From assembly GCF_051860665.1 (NCBI RefSeq), contig NZ_JBHYDM010000012.1, positions 1-64,000 on the forward strand: 64,000 nucleotides of DNA, in the 5' to 3' direction. Of the stretch, positions 16,172 through 25,321 are shown piece by piece (position 1 is the stretch's first letter; every line of letters begins with the position of its first letter). Origin of the DNA: Falsiroseomonas sp051860665 (GTDB taxonomy: Bacteria; Pseudomonadota; Alphaproteobacteria; Acetobacterales; Acetobacteraceae). The notes beneath the pieces are model-generated. The model did not search any database. It was not told where the DNA came from and saw only the letters and a list, made by a program, of their open reading frames with translations. Made by a program: the position numbers and the translations under genes.

Positions 16172-16372
16172 ATGCAGGCCGATCGCGATAGCCTCCTCCG
16201 CCGGCTGCACGAATTGCGCAGCGAGCACCGGGACCTCGACACCGTGACCGCGCGGCTGGCCGAGGCCGCGACGGATGCCCTGCAGCTGCAGCGCCTGAAG
16301 AAGCGCAAGCTGAAGCTGAAGGACGAGATCGCCTGGCTGGAAAGCCAGCTGGTCCCCGATATCAGCGCCTGA
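16172..16372 (+). CDS. DUF465 (YdcH-like) small helical protein
   Basis: This 66-residue protein has the two-helix DUF465 form: RDSLLRRLHELRSEHRDLDTVTARLAEAA, then LQRLKKRKLKLKDEIAWLESQL. The LKKRKLKLKDEI motif is the family signature and parallels LKREKLRLKEEM of its divergent neighbour. It sits 37 bp before purE on the same strand and could be cotranscribed with it. Function is unknown. Confidence 0.82.
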   Translation: MQADRDSLLRRLHELRSEHRDLDTVTARLAEAATDALQLQRLKKRKLKLKDEIAWLESQLVPDISA

Positions 16373-16409
16373 ACCGATTTACCCTGACCGCAAGCATGCC
16401 GAGGCAGCG

Positions 16410-16907
16410 ATGACCGAGCCAAACGCCGCGCAACCCCGCGTGGGCGTCATCATGGGCAGCACCTCGGACTGGGAGACGATGCGCCATGCATCGGAGGTCC
16501 TGGCCAGGCTGGGTGTGGCACATGAGACACGGGTGGTCTCCGCCCATCGCACGCCGACCCGCATGTACGACTACGCCCAGGCCGCGGCCGGCCGGGGGCT
16601 CAAGGTGCTGATCGCCGGCGCCGGCGGCGCGGCCGCCCTGCCGGGCATGGTCGCCTCCCTCACGCCGCTCCCGGTCCTCGGCGTGCCGGTGGAAAGCCAT
16701 GCGCTGAAGGGCATGGACAGCCTGATGTCCATCGTCCAGATGCCGGGCGGCATCCCGGTGGGCACGCTGGCCATCGGCAAGGCCGGCGCCATCAATGCCG
16801 GGCTGCTGGCAGCCGCCATCCTGGCGCTGGAGGATCCGGCCCTGGCCACGCGGCTGGCCGAGTTCCGCCAGGCCCAGACCGATGCCGTGGCGGAGTCCCC
16901 GATTTGA
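16410..16907 (+). CDS. purE: N5-carboxyaminoimidazole ribonucleotide mutase PurE
   Basis: This 165-residue class I PurE converts N5-CAIR to CAIR in purine synthesis. The GSTSDW motif (16-21), SAHRTP (44-49, with H46 in the active site) and the GAGGAAALPGM stretch are all intact. Length is standard. It overlaps the next gene, purK, which makes its substrate, by 4 bp, so the two are translationally coupled. Confidence 0.96.
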   Translation: MTEPNAAQPRVGVIMGSTSDWETMRHASEVLARLGVAHETRVVSAHRTPTRMYDYAQAAAGRGLKVLIAGAGGAAALPGMVASLTPLPVLGVPVESHALKGMDSLMSIVQMPGGIPVGTLAIGKAGAINAGLLAAAILALEDPALATRLAEFRQAQTDAVAESPI

Positions 16908-18037
16908 CGGCGATGAACACCGCGATGCTCCCGCCCGGCTCCACCATCGGCATCCTGGGCGGCGGCCAGCTCGGCCGCATGTCGGCCCTGGCCGCGGCCG
17001 CGCTGGGCTATCGCTGCCACATTTATGCGCCGGAGGAGGACAGCCCCGGCATGCAGGTGGCCGCCGCCCGCACCGTCGCACCCTATACGGACGCCGCGGC
17101 GCTGGCCCGCTTCGCCGCCGCCGTGGATGTGGTGACCTTCGAATTCGAGAATGTGCCGGCCGAAACGCTGGATGCGCTGGCGCCCCTGGTGCCCTGCCGC
17201 CCCGGCGTCGCCGCGCTGCGCATCGGCCAGGACCGCATCGCGGAAAAGCGCTTTTTCGAATCGGCGGGCATTCCCGTCGGCCCCTGGCGCGCCGTTCACA
17301 GCCTGGAGGACCTCCAGGCCGGCATCGCCGAACTCGGCCTGCCGGCGGTGCTGAAGACCACCCGCATGGGCTATGACGGCCGCGGCCAGGCCGTGCTGCG
17401 GCGGGCGGAGGAGGCGGCCGAGGCCTTCGCCCGGCTGGCCCCGCATCCGCTGATCATGGAAGCCTTCATCCCCTTCGCGAAGGAGGTCTCCGCCATCGCC
17501 GCGCGCGGCCTGGACGGCCAGGTCGTGACCTTCGATGCGGTGGAGAACCGCCATGCACACCACATCCTGGACCTGACCTTCGCCCCCGCGATGGTGGCGG
17601 ATTCGGTGGCCGCCCAGGCCCGGGCGCATGTCGCGGCCCTGGCCACGGCGCTGGAACTGGTGGGCGTGCTGGCGCTGGAGATGTTCCTGCTGCCGGACGG
17701 CAGCCTGCTGGCCAATGAAATGGCGCCCCGGCCGCACAATTCCGGCCATTGGAGCATGGATGCCTGCCGGCACGGGCAGTTCGAGCTGCATATGCGCGCG
17801 GTGGCCGGCCTGCCGCTGCCGGAGCCGGGCCGGCACGCCGATTCGGTCATGAAGAACCTGGTGGGGCCCGAGAGCTTCGCCGCCTGGCCACGCCTGGCCG
17901 CCGCGCCCGATGTCGCACTGCACCTCTATGGCAAGGCGGAAGCGCGCGAGGGCCGCAAACTGGGCCATGCGACCCGCCTTCTGCCGCCGGGTACCCTGGC
18001 AGAAACGACCGAACCGGACCTGCTCTCGCCGCTGTGA
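16904..18037 (+). CDS. purK: N5-carboxyaminoimidazole ribonucleotide synthase PurK
   Basis: This ATP-grasp enzyme of up to 377 residues makes N5-CAIR from AIR, bicarbonate and ATP. It has the N-terminal GILGGGQLGRM, the central FEFENVPAETL region, KTTRMGYDGRGQ and the ATP-grasp tail EMAPRPHNSGHWS. The start is uncertain: a TTG at 16904 gives a 4-bp overlap with purE and a well-spaced GGAG, while ATG 16913 would lack good spacing. Both give an otherwise identical enzyme. Confidence 0.93.
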   Translation: MTAMNTAMLPPGSTIGILGGGQLGRMSALAAAALGYRCHIYAPEEDSPGMQVAAARTVAPYTDAAALARFAAAVDVVTFEFENVPAETLDALAPLVPCRPGVAALRIGQDRIAEKRFFESAGIPVGPWRAVHSLEDLQAGIAELGLPAVLKTTRMGYDGRGQAVLRRAEEAAEAFARLAPHPLIMEAFIPFAKEVSAIAARGLDGQVVTFDAVENRHAHHILDLTFAPAMVADSVAAQARAHVAALATALELVGVLALEMFLLPDGSLLANEMAPRPHNSGHWSMDACRHGQFELHMRAVAGLPLPEPGRHADSVMKNLVGPESFAAWPRLAAAPDVALHLYGKAEAREGRKLGHATRLLPPGTLAETTEPDLLSPL

Positions 18038-18217
18038 CCAATTTGCCATGGTGGGCTGTGGCCGCATTATCACAGTGCGGGGATTGTGCTGCATCAGCGA
18101 TGGAGAAGCGCGAAAAGCGGTGTAGATAGCGGTCATGCATCTGGTGCGGCGGCATGGACCGCCACTGTGGAAGGGCCACGCCGCCCGGTGCCGCGTTTGT
18201 TCTTGAGGAGAAAATCA

Positions 18218-19309
18218 ATGAGCCTGAGGAAGATCCTTCTGGCCGCCACGGTGCTGGCTCTGCCGGTCGCCGCGAACGCGCAGCCGATCAGCGGCCTCTA
18301 CATCGGTGGTGGCGCGGGTGTGAACCTGCGGCAGGAATCCGACATCACCCTGTCCCCGAGCATGGCGAGCGTCATTCCCGGCGTGCCGCGCACCGGCACC
18401 GCCGAGTTCAACTACGGCTATGTCGGCGTGATCAGCCTGGGCTACGGCTTCGGCAACGGCGTCCGCGCCGAGATCGAGGGTTCCTACCGCACCAATGACG
18501 TGGACGACGTCTCCGGCATGGGCGTGCCGCGCAACGGCCGCTCCTCCGGCCGCGCCACGACCTATGGCGTGATGGCGAATGCCCTGTACGACTTCGACCT
18601 CGGCCCGGGCAGCTTCATCACCCCCTATGTCGGCGTCGGCGCCGGCTACCAGTGGGTGGACAACGACATCCGTGGCGGCGTGAACAGCGGCGCGACCGTG
18701 CGCATCGACGGCACCGACGGCCAGTTCGCCTACCAGGCGATCGTCGGCGCGGCCTTCCCGATCGCGCAGGTGCCGGGCCTGGCCATCACCACCGAATACC
18801 GCTTCCTCGGCACGATCGACAACGAAGTCGACGCGCGCCGTGACAATTCGGGCCGCGGCAATGCGGAGATGGACAACTACAACCACAGCCTGCTGATCGG
18901 CCTGCGCTACGCCTTCGGCGTGACGCCGCCGCCGCCGGTCGTGGCGCCGGTTACTCCGACGCAGCCGCCGCAGACCATCGCCCGCACCTACCTGGTGTTC
19001 TTCGACTTCGACCGCGCCGACCTGACGGACCGCGCCCGCCAGATCATCGCCGAGGCCGCGACGAACAGCCAGCGCGCCGGCACGACCCGCATCGAGGTCT
19101 CCGGCCACGCCGACCGTTCGGGCACGCCGCAGTACAACCAGCGCCTGTCCGAGCGCCGCGCGGCGGCCGTTGCCGCCGAGCTGGAGCGCCGTGGCGTGGC
19201 GCGCTCCGCCATGGCCATCCAGGCCTTCGGCGAGAGCCGCCCGCTGGTCCCGACCGCCGACGGCGTGCGCGAGCCGCAGAACCGCCGCGTCGAGATCGTC
19301 CTGCGCTGA
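18218..19309 (+). CDS. OmpA-family outer membrane protein
   Basis: This 363-residue outer-membrane protein has a signal peptide (ALPVAANAQ, cleaved near residue 21), an OmpA-type beta-barrel (about 22-245, starting ISGLYIGGGAGVNL and ending LLIGLRYAFG), a Pro-rich linker (about 246-262) and a C-terminal OmpA peptidoglycan-binding domain. The last shows VFFDFDRADLT, then SGHADRSGTPQYNQRLSERRA. It should tether the outer membrane to peptidoglycan. The ATG follows TTGAGGAG at ideal spacing, and a strong terminator follows, consistent with high expression. Confidence 0.94.
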   Translation: MSLRKILLAATVLALPVAANAQPISGLYIGGGAGVNLRQESDITLSPSMASVIPGVPRTGTAEFNYGYVGVISLGYGFGNGVRAEIEGSYRTNDVDDVSGMGVPRNGRSSGRATTYGVMANALYDFDLGPGSFITPYVGVGAGYQWVDNDIRGGVNSGATVRIDGTDGQFAYQAIVGAAFPIAQVPGLAITTEYRFLGTIDNEVDARRDNSGRGNAEMDNYNHSLLIGLRYAFGVTPPPPVVAPVTPTQPPQTIARTYLVFFDFDRADLTDRARQIIAEAATNSQRAGTTRIEVSGHADRSGTPQYNQRLSERRAAAVAAELERRGVARSAMAIQAFGESRPLVPTADGVREPQNRRVEIVLR

Positions 19310-19335
19310 TCGCAGGCCTCTCGCGAAGCCTTGGG

Positions 19336-19368
19336 AAGGGGGCGCCGCAAGGCGCCCCCTTTTCTTTT
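19336..19368 (+). terminator. Strong intrinsic terminator after the OmpA gene
   Basis: An 11-bp perfect stem (19336-19346 with 19351-19361) is closed by a GCAA tetraloop and followed by TTCTTTT. It is the clearest terminator in the window, 26 bp after the stop codon. Confidence 0.92.
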
Positions 19369-19415
19369 GCGCGGGTCCCTTCCCTTCCGCCCCGCGGGCT
19401 GGGACCCTGGCGGCC

Positions 19416-20024
19416 ATGATCCTCATCGGCCGCAACCTCTCCCCCTTCGTCCGCCGCACCGCGGCCGCGCTCAACCTGCTCGGCCTGCGCTATGCGCAGC
19501 GCCCCTTCAGCACGGCGGAGAACGGCGCGGAGATCCGCGGTTTCAACCCGCTCGGCCGGGTGCCGGCGCTGGTGATGGAGGATGGGGAGGTGCTGCTGGA
19601 CAGCGTCGCGATCCTCGATGCGCTGGATGAGCTGGCCGGCCCCGACCGCGCCCTGGTGCCGCGCACCGGCGCCGCGCGTCGGGCGGTGCTGCGCGCCACG
19701 GCGCTCGGCGTCGGCGCCACGGAGAAGGTGGTGGCCGCCTATTACGAGGCCCGGCGGCCGGAGGCGATGCGCTGGGCCGACAACCTGGCCAAGCAGACCA
19801 GCCAGGCGCAGGCCGGTTTCGCGGCGCTGGACGCGCTGGCGGACTCCGGCGGTTGGCTCTGCGGAGAGGCGCCGACGCTGGCCGATGTGACGGCGGTGGC
19901 GGGGCTGGATTTCGCCGATCGGGTGCTGCCCGAGCTCACTGCCGGGCGCTTCCCCGCCCTCTCCGCCCTGCGCGACCGCGCCAATGCGATTCCGGCCATC
20001 GGCAGCACCCGCTGGCAGGGCTGA
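19416..20024 (+). CDS. Glutathione S-transferase family protein
   Basis: This 202-residue protein has a thioredoxin-fold N-terminal domain (GRNLSPFVRRTAAALNLLGL, with S9 in the usual catalytic position), the cis-Pro GRVPALV and the glutathione-binding DSVAILDAL. The helical domain follows, ending GEAPTLADVTAV. It likely conjugates or reduces small electrophiles. It is transcribed alone, and the substrate cannot be told from sequence. Confidence 0.87.
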   Translation: MILIGRNLSPFVRRTAAALNLLGLRYAQRPFSTAENGAEIRGFNPLGRVPALVMEDGEVLLDSVAILDALDELAGPDRALVPRTGAARRAVLRATALGVGATEKVVAAYYEARRPEAMRWADNLAKQTSQAQAGFAALDALADSGGWLCGEAPTLADVTAVAGLDFADRVLPELTAGRFPALSALRDRANAIPAIGSTRWQG

Positions 20025-20294
20025 GCGCCCTCGCCGGCTTTCTGAGGCCACCGCGCCAGGTCGTTGATATCTGCCCGGAATGTGGCATGGCGACGCTGCG
20101 CGCCTGGCGGCGGGCGTTAGGATTGCCTTAGAAGTCGGCAACCAGAAAAAAACTGCCCCGATCCGGTCAATTCAGAAGATGAACTGCCCGATTTTAAGGA
20201 TTTCTTATGTTGCGGTGCAGCATGATGCGCTCTACCTAGCCCGCGGGAGCACTCGCGCAGGGCACGGCCAGCAGGCTGAACAGGAGCGCGTGCG

Positions 20295-21047
20295 ATGCGG
20301 ATCGGATCACTCACCCGCCGTGGGATCATCACCGGGGCCCTTGCCGCCCCCTTCATCCTCCGCCCCCGCGCGGCGCGTGCCCAGGAGCCGGTGGATATCG
20401 AGCTGGTGCTCGCCGTCGATGTCAGCCGTTCCGTCGACGAGCAGGAGCAGGAGCTGCAGTTCAAGGGCTATGCCGCCGCCTTCCGCGACCCGCGCCTGAT
20501 CGAGGGCATCGCCGGCGGCCCGCTGGGGCAGATCGCCGTCACCCTTTTCACCTGGTCGGACTGGCATATCCAGGAACTGCTGGTGCCCTGGACCCGGGTG
20601 GATGGCGCGGCCTCCGCCGAGGGGCTGGCGCAGGCGCTGGATGCCGCGCCGCGCCGCACCTGGCTCTATACCTCCATCTCCGGCGCCATGGATTATGCCG
20701 CCGGCCTCTTCGGCCAGGGCTTCGAGGGCACGCGGAAGGTGGTGGATATCTCCGGCGATGGCATCAGCAATTCCGGCCGCCCGGTGGCCGATGCGCGGGC
20801 CGATGCCCTGGCCAAGGGCATCGTCATGAACGGCCTGGCGGTGATCGACAAATCCCCGCAGCCCTGGGCCGCCGGCATGCCGCCGCTGGATGACTACTAC
20901 CGCGACGAGGTGATCGGCGGCCCCGGCGCCTTCCTGATGGTCGCCGAGGGTTTCGAGGCCTTCGAGACGGCGGTGAAGCGGAAGATCATCCGCGAGATCG
21001 CCTCCGCCCCGCCGCCCGGTCCGCTGGTGGAGCGCGCCTACGCCTGA
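20295..21047 (+). CDS. DUF1194 von Willebrand-type exported protein
   Basis: This 250-residue protein has a twin-arginine-like leader (TRRGIITGALAAPFILRP, end about residue 30) and a DUF1194 domain. The start DIELVLAVDVSRSVDEQE contains a MIDAS motif D42-x-S44-x-S46, and KVVDISGDGISNSGRP supplies a further metal-site loop, so it probably binds a divalent cation like a vWA domain. Role is unknown; such proteins may act in adhesion or assembly. A 270-bp gap upstream holds no recognised gene. Confidence 0.85.
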   Translation: MRIGSLTRRGIITGALAAPFILRPRAARAQEPVDIELVLAVDVSRSVDEQEQELQFKGYAAAFRDPRLIEGIAGGPLGQIAVTLFTWSDWHIQELLVPWTRVDGAASAEGLAQALDAAPRRTWLYTSISGAMDYAAGLFGQGFEGTRKVVDISGDGISNSGRPVADARADALAKGIVMNGLAVIDKSPQPWAAGMPPLDDYYRDEVIGGPGAFLMVAEGFEAFETAVKRKIIREIASAPPPGPLVERAYA

Positions 21048-21063
21048 GCCCACGACACAGGCT

Positions 21064-21312
21064 TCAGGACCGGCCCCGGCCGGTCTTCGCCTGCAGCTCA
21101 TCGATGCGCTTCGAGGCATCGGCCTTGGAGAGGGAGGGGTCGAATTCCTCCTTCGCCTCCTCGCTCAGCGTCTTCAGGTAGGAGGCTTGGGCCCCGGTCA
21201 TCGCCTCATCCCCCGTGGTCCAGTCATCCGGGTCCTTGATGGTATTGGAGGCGGGATCGGGCACCGTCTTGGGATTTTCCGCGTCATCGGAGGTCGGTTT
21301 GCGGTCGGCCAT
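21064..21312 (-). CDS. DUF3072 family protein
   Basis: This 82-residue, acidic, probably cytoplasmic protein matches DUF3072: NTIKDPDDWTTGDEAMTGAQASYLKTLSEEA, then DPSLSKADASKRIDELQ. The second part looks like a small SAP-like helix-extended-helix. The ATG at 21312 has GAGGGAGAG upstream. A longer frame starting at 21348 is unsupported. Function is unknown. Confidence 0.82.
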   Translation of the reverse strand: MADRKPTSDDAENPKTVPDPASNTIKDPDDWTTGDEAMTGAQASYLKTLSEEAKEEFDPSLSKADASKRIDELQAKTGRGRS

Positions 21313-21475
21313 GCTGGTCTCTCCCTCTGGAGTTGCCAGAACGTTCACGGTCGTCCGAAGGTTTCCGACCGGCCGCGTTCAACCACGAAATGACACATTC
21401 CGGACACGGAACACCCTTCGGAAGTTCACCATCGCGGCCGAGGCTCGCGGTGTTGCCACTCCAGGGAAGATCCCG

Positions 21476-21850
21476 ATGCGCCGCCTTCTGTTCGCCAGCC
21501 TCGCCGCCACCTGCCTTGCCGCCATGGGCCCCGCCGCGCCGGCGCAGGCCCAGGGCCGGCAGGACTTCACCATGGTCAATCGCACCGGCTACCAGATCAA
21601 CGAGGTCTATGTCGGCCCCTCCAGCAGCCCGAACTGGGGCCGCGACATCCTGGGCCAGAACGTGCTGGCCAATGGCCGCAGCTTCAACGTCACCTTCCCC
21701 GGCCGCTCCAGCGAATGCATGTGGGACATCAAGGTGGTCTATGAGGATCGCGACCAGTCGGAGCTGCGCCAGGTGAACCTCTGCCGCGTCAGCACCATCA
21801 CCCTGTTCTGGGACCGCCAGCGCAACGCCACGCGCTTCGTGGCGGAGTAG
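21476..21850 (+). CDS. Conserved secreted protein of unknown function
   Basis: This 124-residue protein has a signal peptide (LFASLAATCLAAMGPAAPAQAQG, end about residue 26). The mature part, FTMVNRTGYQINEVYVGPSSSPNWGRDILGQNVL, is typical of small periplasmic proteins of Rhodospirillales with a beta-sandwich look. Two Cys (in SECMWD and NLCRVS) could form a disulfide. The ATG follows AGGGAAGA. It ends 6 bp before the convergent recQ stop. Confidence 0.7.
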   Translation: MRRLLFASLAATCLAAMGPAAPAQAQGRQDFTMVNRTGYQINEVYVGPSSSPNWGRDILGQNVLANGRSFNVTFPGRSSECMWDIKVVYEDRDQSELRQVNLCRVSTITLFWDRQRNATRFVAE

Positions 21851-21856
21851 CGCCGC

Positions 21857-23710
21857 TCAGAGCTCCGCCAGCACGCGCAGCACGGCCTCGCCATAGCGGT
21901 CCAGCTTGGTGCGGCCGACGCCGGCGATCTCGCCGAGCTGGTCCAGGCTGCGCGGCCGCTGGGCGGCGATCTCGGCCAGGGTGCGGTCCTGGAAGATGAC
22001 ATAGGCGGGCACGGATTGCGCCTGCGCCTCGCCACGGCGCCAGTCGCGCAGCGCCTCGAAGGCCGCATCACCCACCGGCGCGGCGCTGCCGCCGGCGCTG
22101 CGGCCGTTGCGGGCGGGGGCGGCGGAGGCCTGCACGAGATCCTCCCGCAGCATCACCTTCTCCTCCCCCTTCAGGATCGGCTTGGCGGCATCCGTCGGCA
22201 CCAATTCGCCATGGTTCTCCACGGCGACATCCAGGATGCCGCGCGCCACCAGCTGGCGTGCGACGCCCCGCCAGGCGAATTCGGAAAAATCGCGGCCGAC
22301 ACCGAAGGTCGGCAGCTTGTCATGGGCGAATTGCGCGACCTTGTCGGTCAGCTTGCCGCGCAGCACGTCCACCACATGCGCCACGCCGAAGCGCCGCCCG
22401 GTGCGCAGCACGGCCGAGAGCATCTTCTGGGCCGCGACCGTGCCGTCAAAGACCTTGGGCGGGCTGCGGCAGACATCGCAATTGCCGCAGGGCGGCGGCT
22501 CCGGCTCCCCGAAGCAGCGCAGCAGGATCTGGCGGCGGCAGGTGGCGGCCTCGGCGATCGCCACCATGGCATCCAGCCGCTGCCGTTCGATCCGCTTCTG
22601 CTCCAGCGCCGCGGGGCTTTCCTCGATCCGGTGGCGGCCGAGCGCGATATCGCCGGCGCCATAGAGCAGCAGGGCCCGGGCCGGCAGGCCGTCGCGCCCG
22701 GCGCGGCCGATCTCCTGGTACCAGCTCTCCGGCGATTTCGGCAGATCCAGGTGGACCACCCAGCGTACATCGGGGCGGTCGATGCCCATGCCGAAGGCGA
22801 TGGTCGCGCACATCACCACGGAATCGCCACGGGCGAAGCGGCGATGCGCCTCCCGCTTCGCATCCGATTCCATGCCGGCATGGAAGGCCAGGGCATCATG
22901 CCCCTCCGCGCGCAGCCATTCGGCGGTCTGGTCGGTCTTGTTGCGCGTGCCGCAATAGACGATGCCGGCGCCACCCTTGCCGGCCTCCTCGCGCAGGAAG
23001 GCGCGTAGCTGGGTGCGCTCGCTCTCGCGCGGCGCCGCCTCGATGCGGATGTTCGGGCGGTCGAAGCCGCCGCGGAAGACCGGGTCCTCGGAGAGACCGA
23101 GCTGGCGGCGGATATCCTCGACGGTGCGGGGATCGGCGGTGGCCGTCAGCGCCAGCCGCGGCACGCGGGAGAAGCGTTCCGCCAGCACGCCGAGGCCGCG
23201 GTATTCCGGCCGGAAGTGATGCCCCCATTGGGAGACGCAATGCGCCTCATCCACCGCAAACAGCGCGACCGGCAGCGTCTCGAGCCGGGAGAGCATGCCC
23301 TCCAGCGCCAGGCGTTCCGGCGAGACATAGAGCAGCTTCAGGTCGCCATTGTGCAGGTCGCGCAGCACGGTGCGGGACTCGCCCTCCGGCAGGTCCGAAT
23401 GCAGCGCGGCCGCCGCCACGCCCTGCTGGCGGAGTGCGGCGACCTGGTCCTCCATCAGCGCAATGAGCGGGGAGACGACGATGCCAACCCCGGGACGGCA
23501 CAGCGCAGGCACCTGGAAGCAGAGCGACTTGCCGCCACCGGTCGGCATCAGCACCAGGCCGGAGCCCCCGCCGGCCACATGCCGCACCACCTCCTCCTGC
23601 CGCCCGCGGAAGCCGGGGTGGCCGAAGACGCGGCTCAGAACATCGAGCGGATCGGTGCTCTCGTCGGGATGGTCGGACATCGCGGCAGGGAATCGGCCGT
23701 CATCGGGCAT
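21857..23710 (-). CDS. recQ: ATP-dependent DNA helicase RecQ
   Basis: This 617-residue superfamily-2 helicase unwinds DNA in 3'-5' direction for recombination and repair. It has Walker A PTGGGKS (56-62), the DEAH box (154-157), the RecQ signature SQWGHHFRPEY, a helicase C domain with GMGIDRPDVRWVVH and QEIGRAGRDG, the zinc-binding CRRQILLRCF...CGNCDVC module, an RQC winged helix and a C-terminal HRDC domain (LRDWRRGEAQAQSVPAYVIFQ). All domains are complete. The start at 23710 is preferred for its AGAGAGG; ATG 23680 is an alternative. Confidence 0.95.
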   Translation of the reverse strand: MPDDGRFPAAMSDHPDESTDPLDVLSRVFGHPGFRGRQEEVVRHVAGGGSGLVLMPTGGGKSLCFQVPALCRPGVGIVVSPLIALMEDQVAALRQQGVAAAALHSDLPEGESRTVLRDLHNGDLKLLYVSPERLALEGMLSRLETLPVALFAVDEAHCVSQWGHHFRPEYRGLGVLAERFSRVPRLALTATADPRTVEDIRRQLGLSEDPVFRGGFDRPNIRIEAAPRESERTQLRAFLREEAGKGGAGIVYCGTRNKTDQTAEWLRAEGHDALAFHAGMESDAKREAHRRFARGDSVVMCATIAFGMGIDRPDVRWVVHLDLPKSPESWYQEIGRAGRDGLPARALLLYGAGDIALGRHRIEESPAALEQKRIERQRLDAMVAIAEAATCRRQILLRCFGEPEPPPCGNCDVCRSPPKVFDGTVAAQKMLSAVLRTGRRFGVAHVVDVLRGKLTDKVAQFAHDKLPTFGVGRDFSEFAWRGVARQLVARGILDVAVENHGELVPTDAAKPILKGEEKVMLREDLVQASAAPARNGRSAGGSAAPVGDAAFEALRDWRRGEAQAQSVPAYVIFQDRTLAEIAAQRPRSLDQLGEIAGVGRTKLDRYGEAVLRVLAEL

Positions 23711-23784
23711 GGCCCTCTCTGCCACGGCCTGACCTGCGCGCCCAGGGTCATGCGATGGGGCAGGTCGCCCTGCCCCATCCGGCA

Positions 23785-24189
23785 TCACGGATAGCCGATG
23801 ATGACCTCGACCCGGCGGCTCTCGATCGGCACCGAGTCGAAGGGCACGGGGCCGCGGCCGATGACCTGGATCCGGCTGGCGGCGACGCCGCGCTTGATCA
23901 GCTCATCCGCCACCTGCTGGGCGCGGCGCTGCGACAGCTCGCGGTTGAAGGCGGCGCCGCCGGCCGGGCCGGCATAGCCGCGCACCTGCACCGGCACTTC
24001 CGGATGGCGGCGGGCCAGGCGGGCGGCATCGGCCAGGACGGCCAGCGCCGGCTCGTCGAGATCGACGCTGTCCACTTCGAAGAAGACGACGCGGGGCGGC
24101 TGGCCCACGAGTTCCCGCGGGTCCGCGGCACAGGCCGCCAGGATGACGGCCGGAAGCAGCCCGGCCAGGGCGAAGGCGCGGCGACGCAT
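23785..24189 (-). CDS. OmpA-domain (Pal-like) lipoprotein
   Basis: This 134-residue protein carries a lipoprotein signal (LLPAVILAACAAD) and a single OmpA/Pal-like domain: PPRVVFFEVDSVDLDEPA, VRGYAGPAGGAAFNRELSQRRAQQVADEL, and the terminal ESRRVEVIIGY. It should sit in the outer membrane and touch peptidoglycan. The canonical peptidoglycan Asp of GHxD is replaced within GYAGPAG, so binding may be weakened. ATG 24189 has CTGGAG upstream. Confidence 0.85.
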   Translation of the reverse strand: MRRRAFALAGLLPAVILAACAADPRELVGQPPRVVFFEVDSVDLDEPALAVLADAARLARRHPEVPVQVRGYAGPAGGAAFNRELSQRRAQQVADELIKRGVAASRIQVIGRGPVPFDSVPIESRRVEVIIGYP

Positions 24190-24315
24190 GCGAGACTCCA
24201 GGTGCAGTTTGCCCATAGGTCGCGCGCCGGAGCACTCGGCGTCAATGACCCGCCAGGCAGGCCGCGCGGGGGCGCCGCTCAGCCGCCGTTAACCCCGTTG
24301 CCGCATCCTTCCGCC

Positions 24316-25320
24316 GTGCCAGTCTCCGAAGCCTCCCTCACAAGCCTGCCGGAGCCGCGCGGCTTCGACCCGGTGCGGTTTCCCGGCACGGCGGAGGGCG
24401 AGACCTGGCCGCCGCCGCGCTTCGACTTCCAGGCGAGCTGGCTGCGCGAGCCGGGCATGGCCTTCGAGCGCGATCCCTCCGGCGGCATCGGCCTGGTGCG
24501 GCCCTATGCGCATATGCGGATGCTGGCCGATCTGGAGAATGCGCATCTGCTGCTGGATATCGCGCCCGGCACGCATGACTTCCGCCTGCTGCGGCTGGTG
24601 CCGGCGGCGCTGCGCTGCGTCGAGCGAATCCGCCCCGGCGATCCGGTGCCCGGACCCCTGCTGGACGAGGATCCGGAGCCGGTGGCGGAGCATCACCTCT
24701 ATGCCGCCACCTCCGAACTGGTCGCCCGCCTCGCCGCCACGGCGGGGGAGGAGGGCGAGGCGCTGGCCGAGGCGATGCGCCGCACCCCGCCGGGGCCGGC
24801 CATGTTCGAGGCGGCGATCGCCCATTGCATCACCAAGGGCGGCTTCCCGATGGGCACCATGGCGCCGCTCGGCCGCCGGCTGCAGCTGCTGGCCAATGCC
24901 CATGCGCGCGTGCTGGCGGCGGCCGCCAGCCAGCCGGACTACGAGGCGATGGAGCGCATGGTGCGGCGGACACGGGATGCGCTGGGCAGCGACCGGCGCT
25001 GGGCCGGCGACCTGCTGACCCGCGCCATGGAGGGGCTGCTGCCCATCATCGGCCGGCCCCGCCGCACCAGCGCCGCCCTGCTGGCCAGCGCCGAGGCGGC
25101 GATGCGCCGGCCCTTGCCGCTGGAGGCGCCGACCCGGCTGATCCGCGAACAGCTGGTCCTGCGCGACCAGCTGCTGGACCTGTCGGTCTTCTGGCACCGG
25201 CTTTCCGCCGCCTGGCTGGCGGTGGACCCGGATACGACGGACCGGCGGGAGATCGAGGCCCTGGCCCGCAACGCCCTGCGCCGCCTGGCGCTGGAGCCGC
25301 TGTACCGCCTGCCGGACTAG
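24316..25320 (+). CDS. Hypothetical protein, 334 residues
   Basis: I do not recognise this protein. It is mostly helical, has no signal peptide or membrane segment, and is rich in Ala, Arg and Leu. An aromatic-rich N-terminal part (PPPRFDFQASWLREPG) precedes a middle with LLLDIAPGTHDFRLLRLVPAALR. The GTG at 24316 is the first plausible start, because the frame upstream of it overlaps the divergent lipoprotein gene. It probably is a cytoplasmic protein conserved in close relatives. It ends against a convergent gene. Confidence 0.6.
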   Translation: MPVSEASLTSLPEPRGFDPVRFPGTAEGETWPPPRFDFQASWLREPGMAFERDPSGGIGLVRPYAHMRMLADLENAHLLLDIAPGTHDFRLLRLVPAALRCVERIRPGDPVPGPLLDEDPEPVAEHHLYAATSELVARLAATAGEEGEALAEAMRRTPPGPAMFEAAIAHCITKGGFPMGTMAPLGRRLQLLANAHARVLAAAASQPDYEAMERMVRRTRDALGSDRRWAGDLLTRAMEGLLPIIGRPRRTSAALLASAEAAMRRPLPLEAPTRLIREQLVLRDQLLDLSVFWHRLSAAWLAVDPDTTDRREIEALARNALRRLALEPLYRLPD

Positions 25321-25321
25321 A

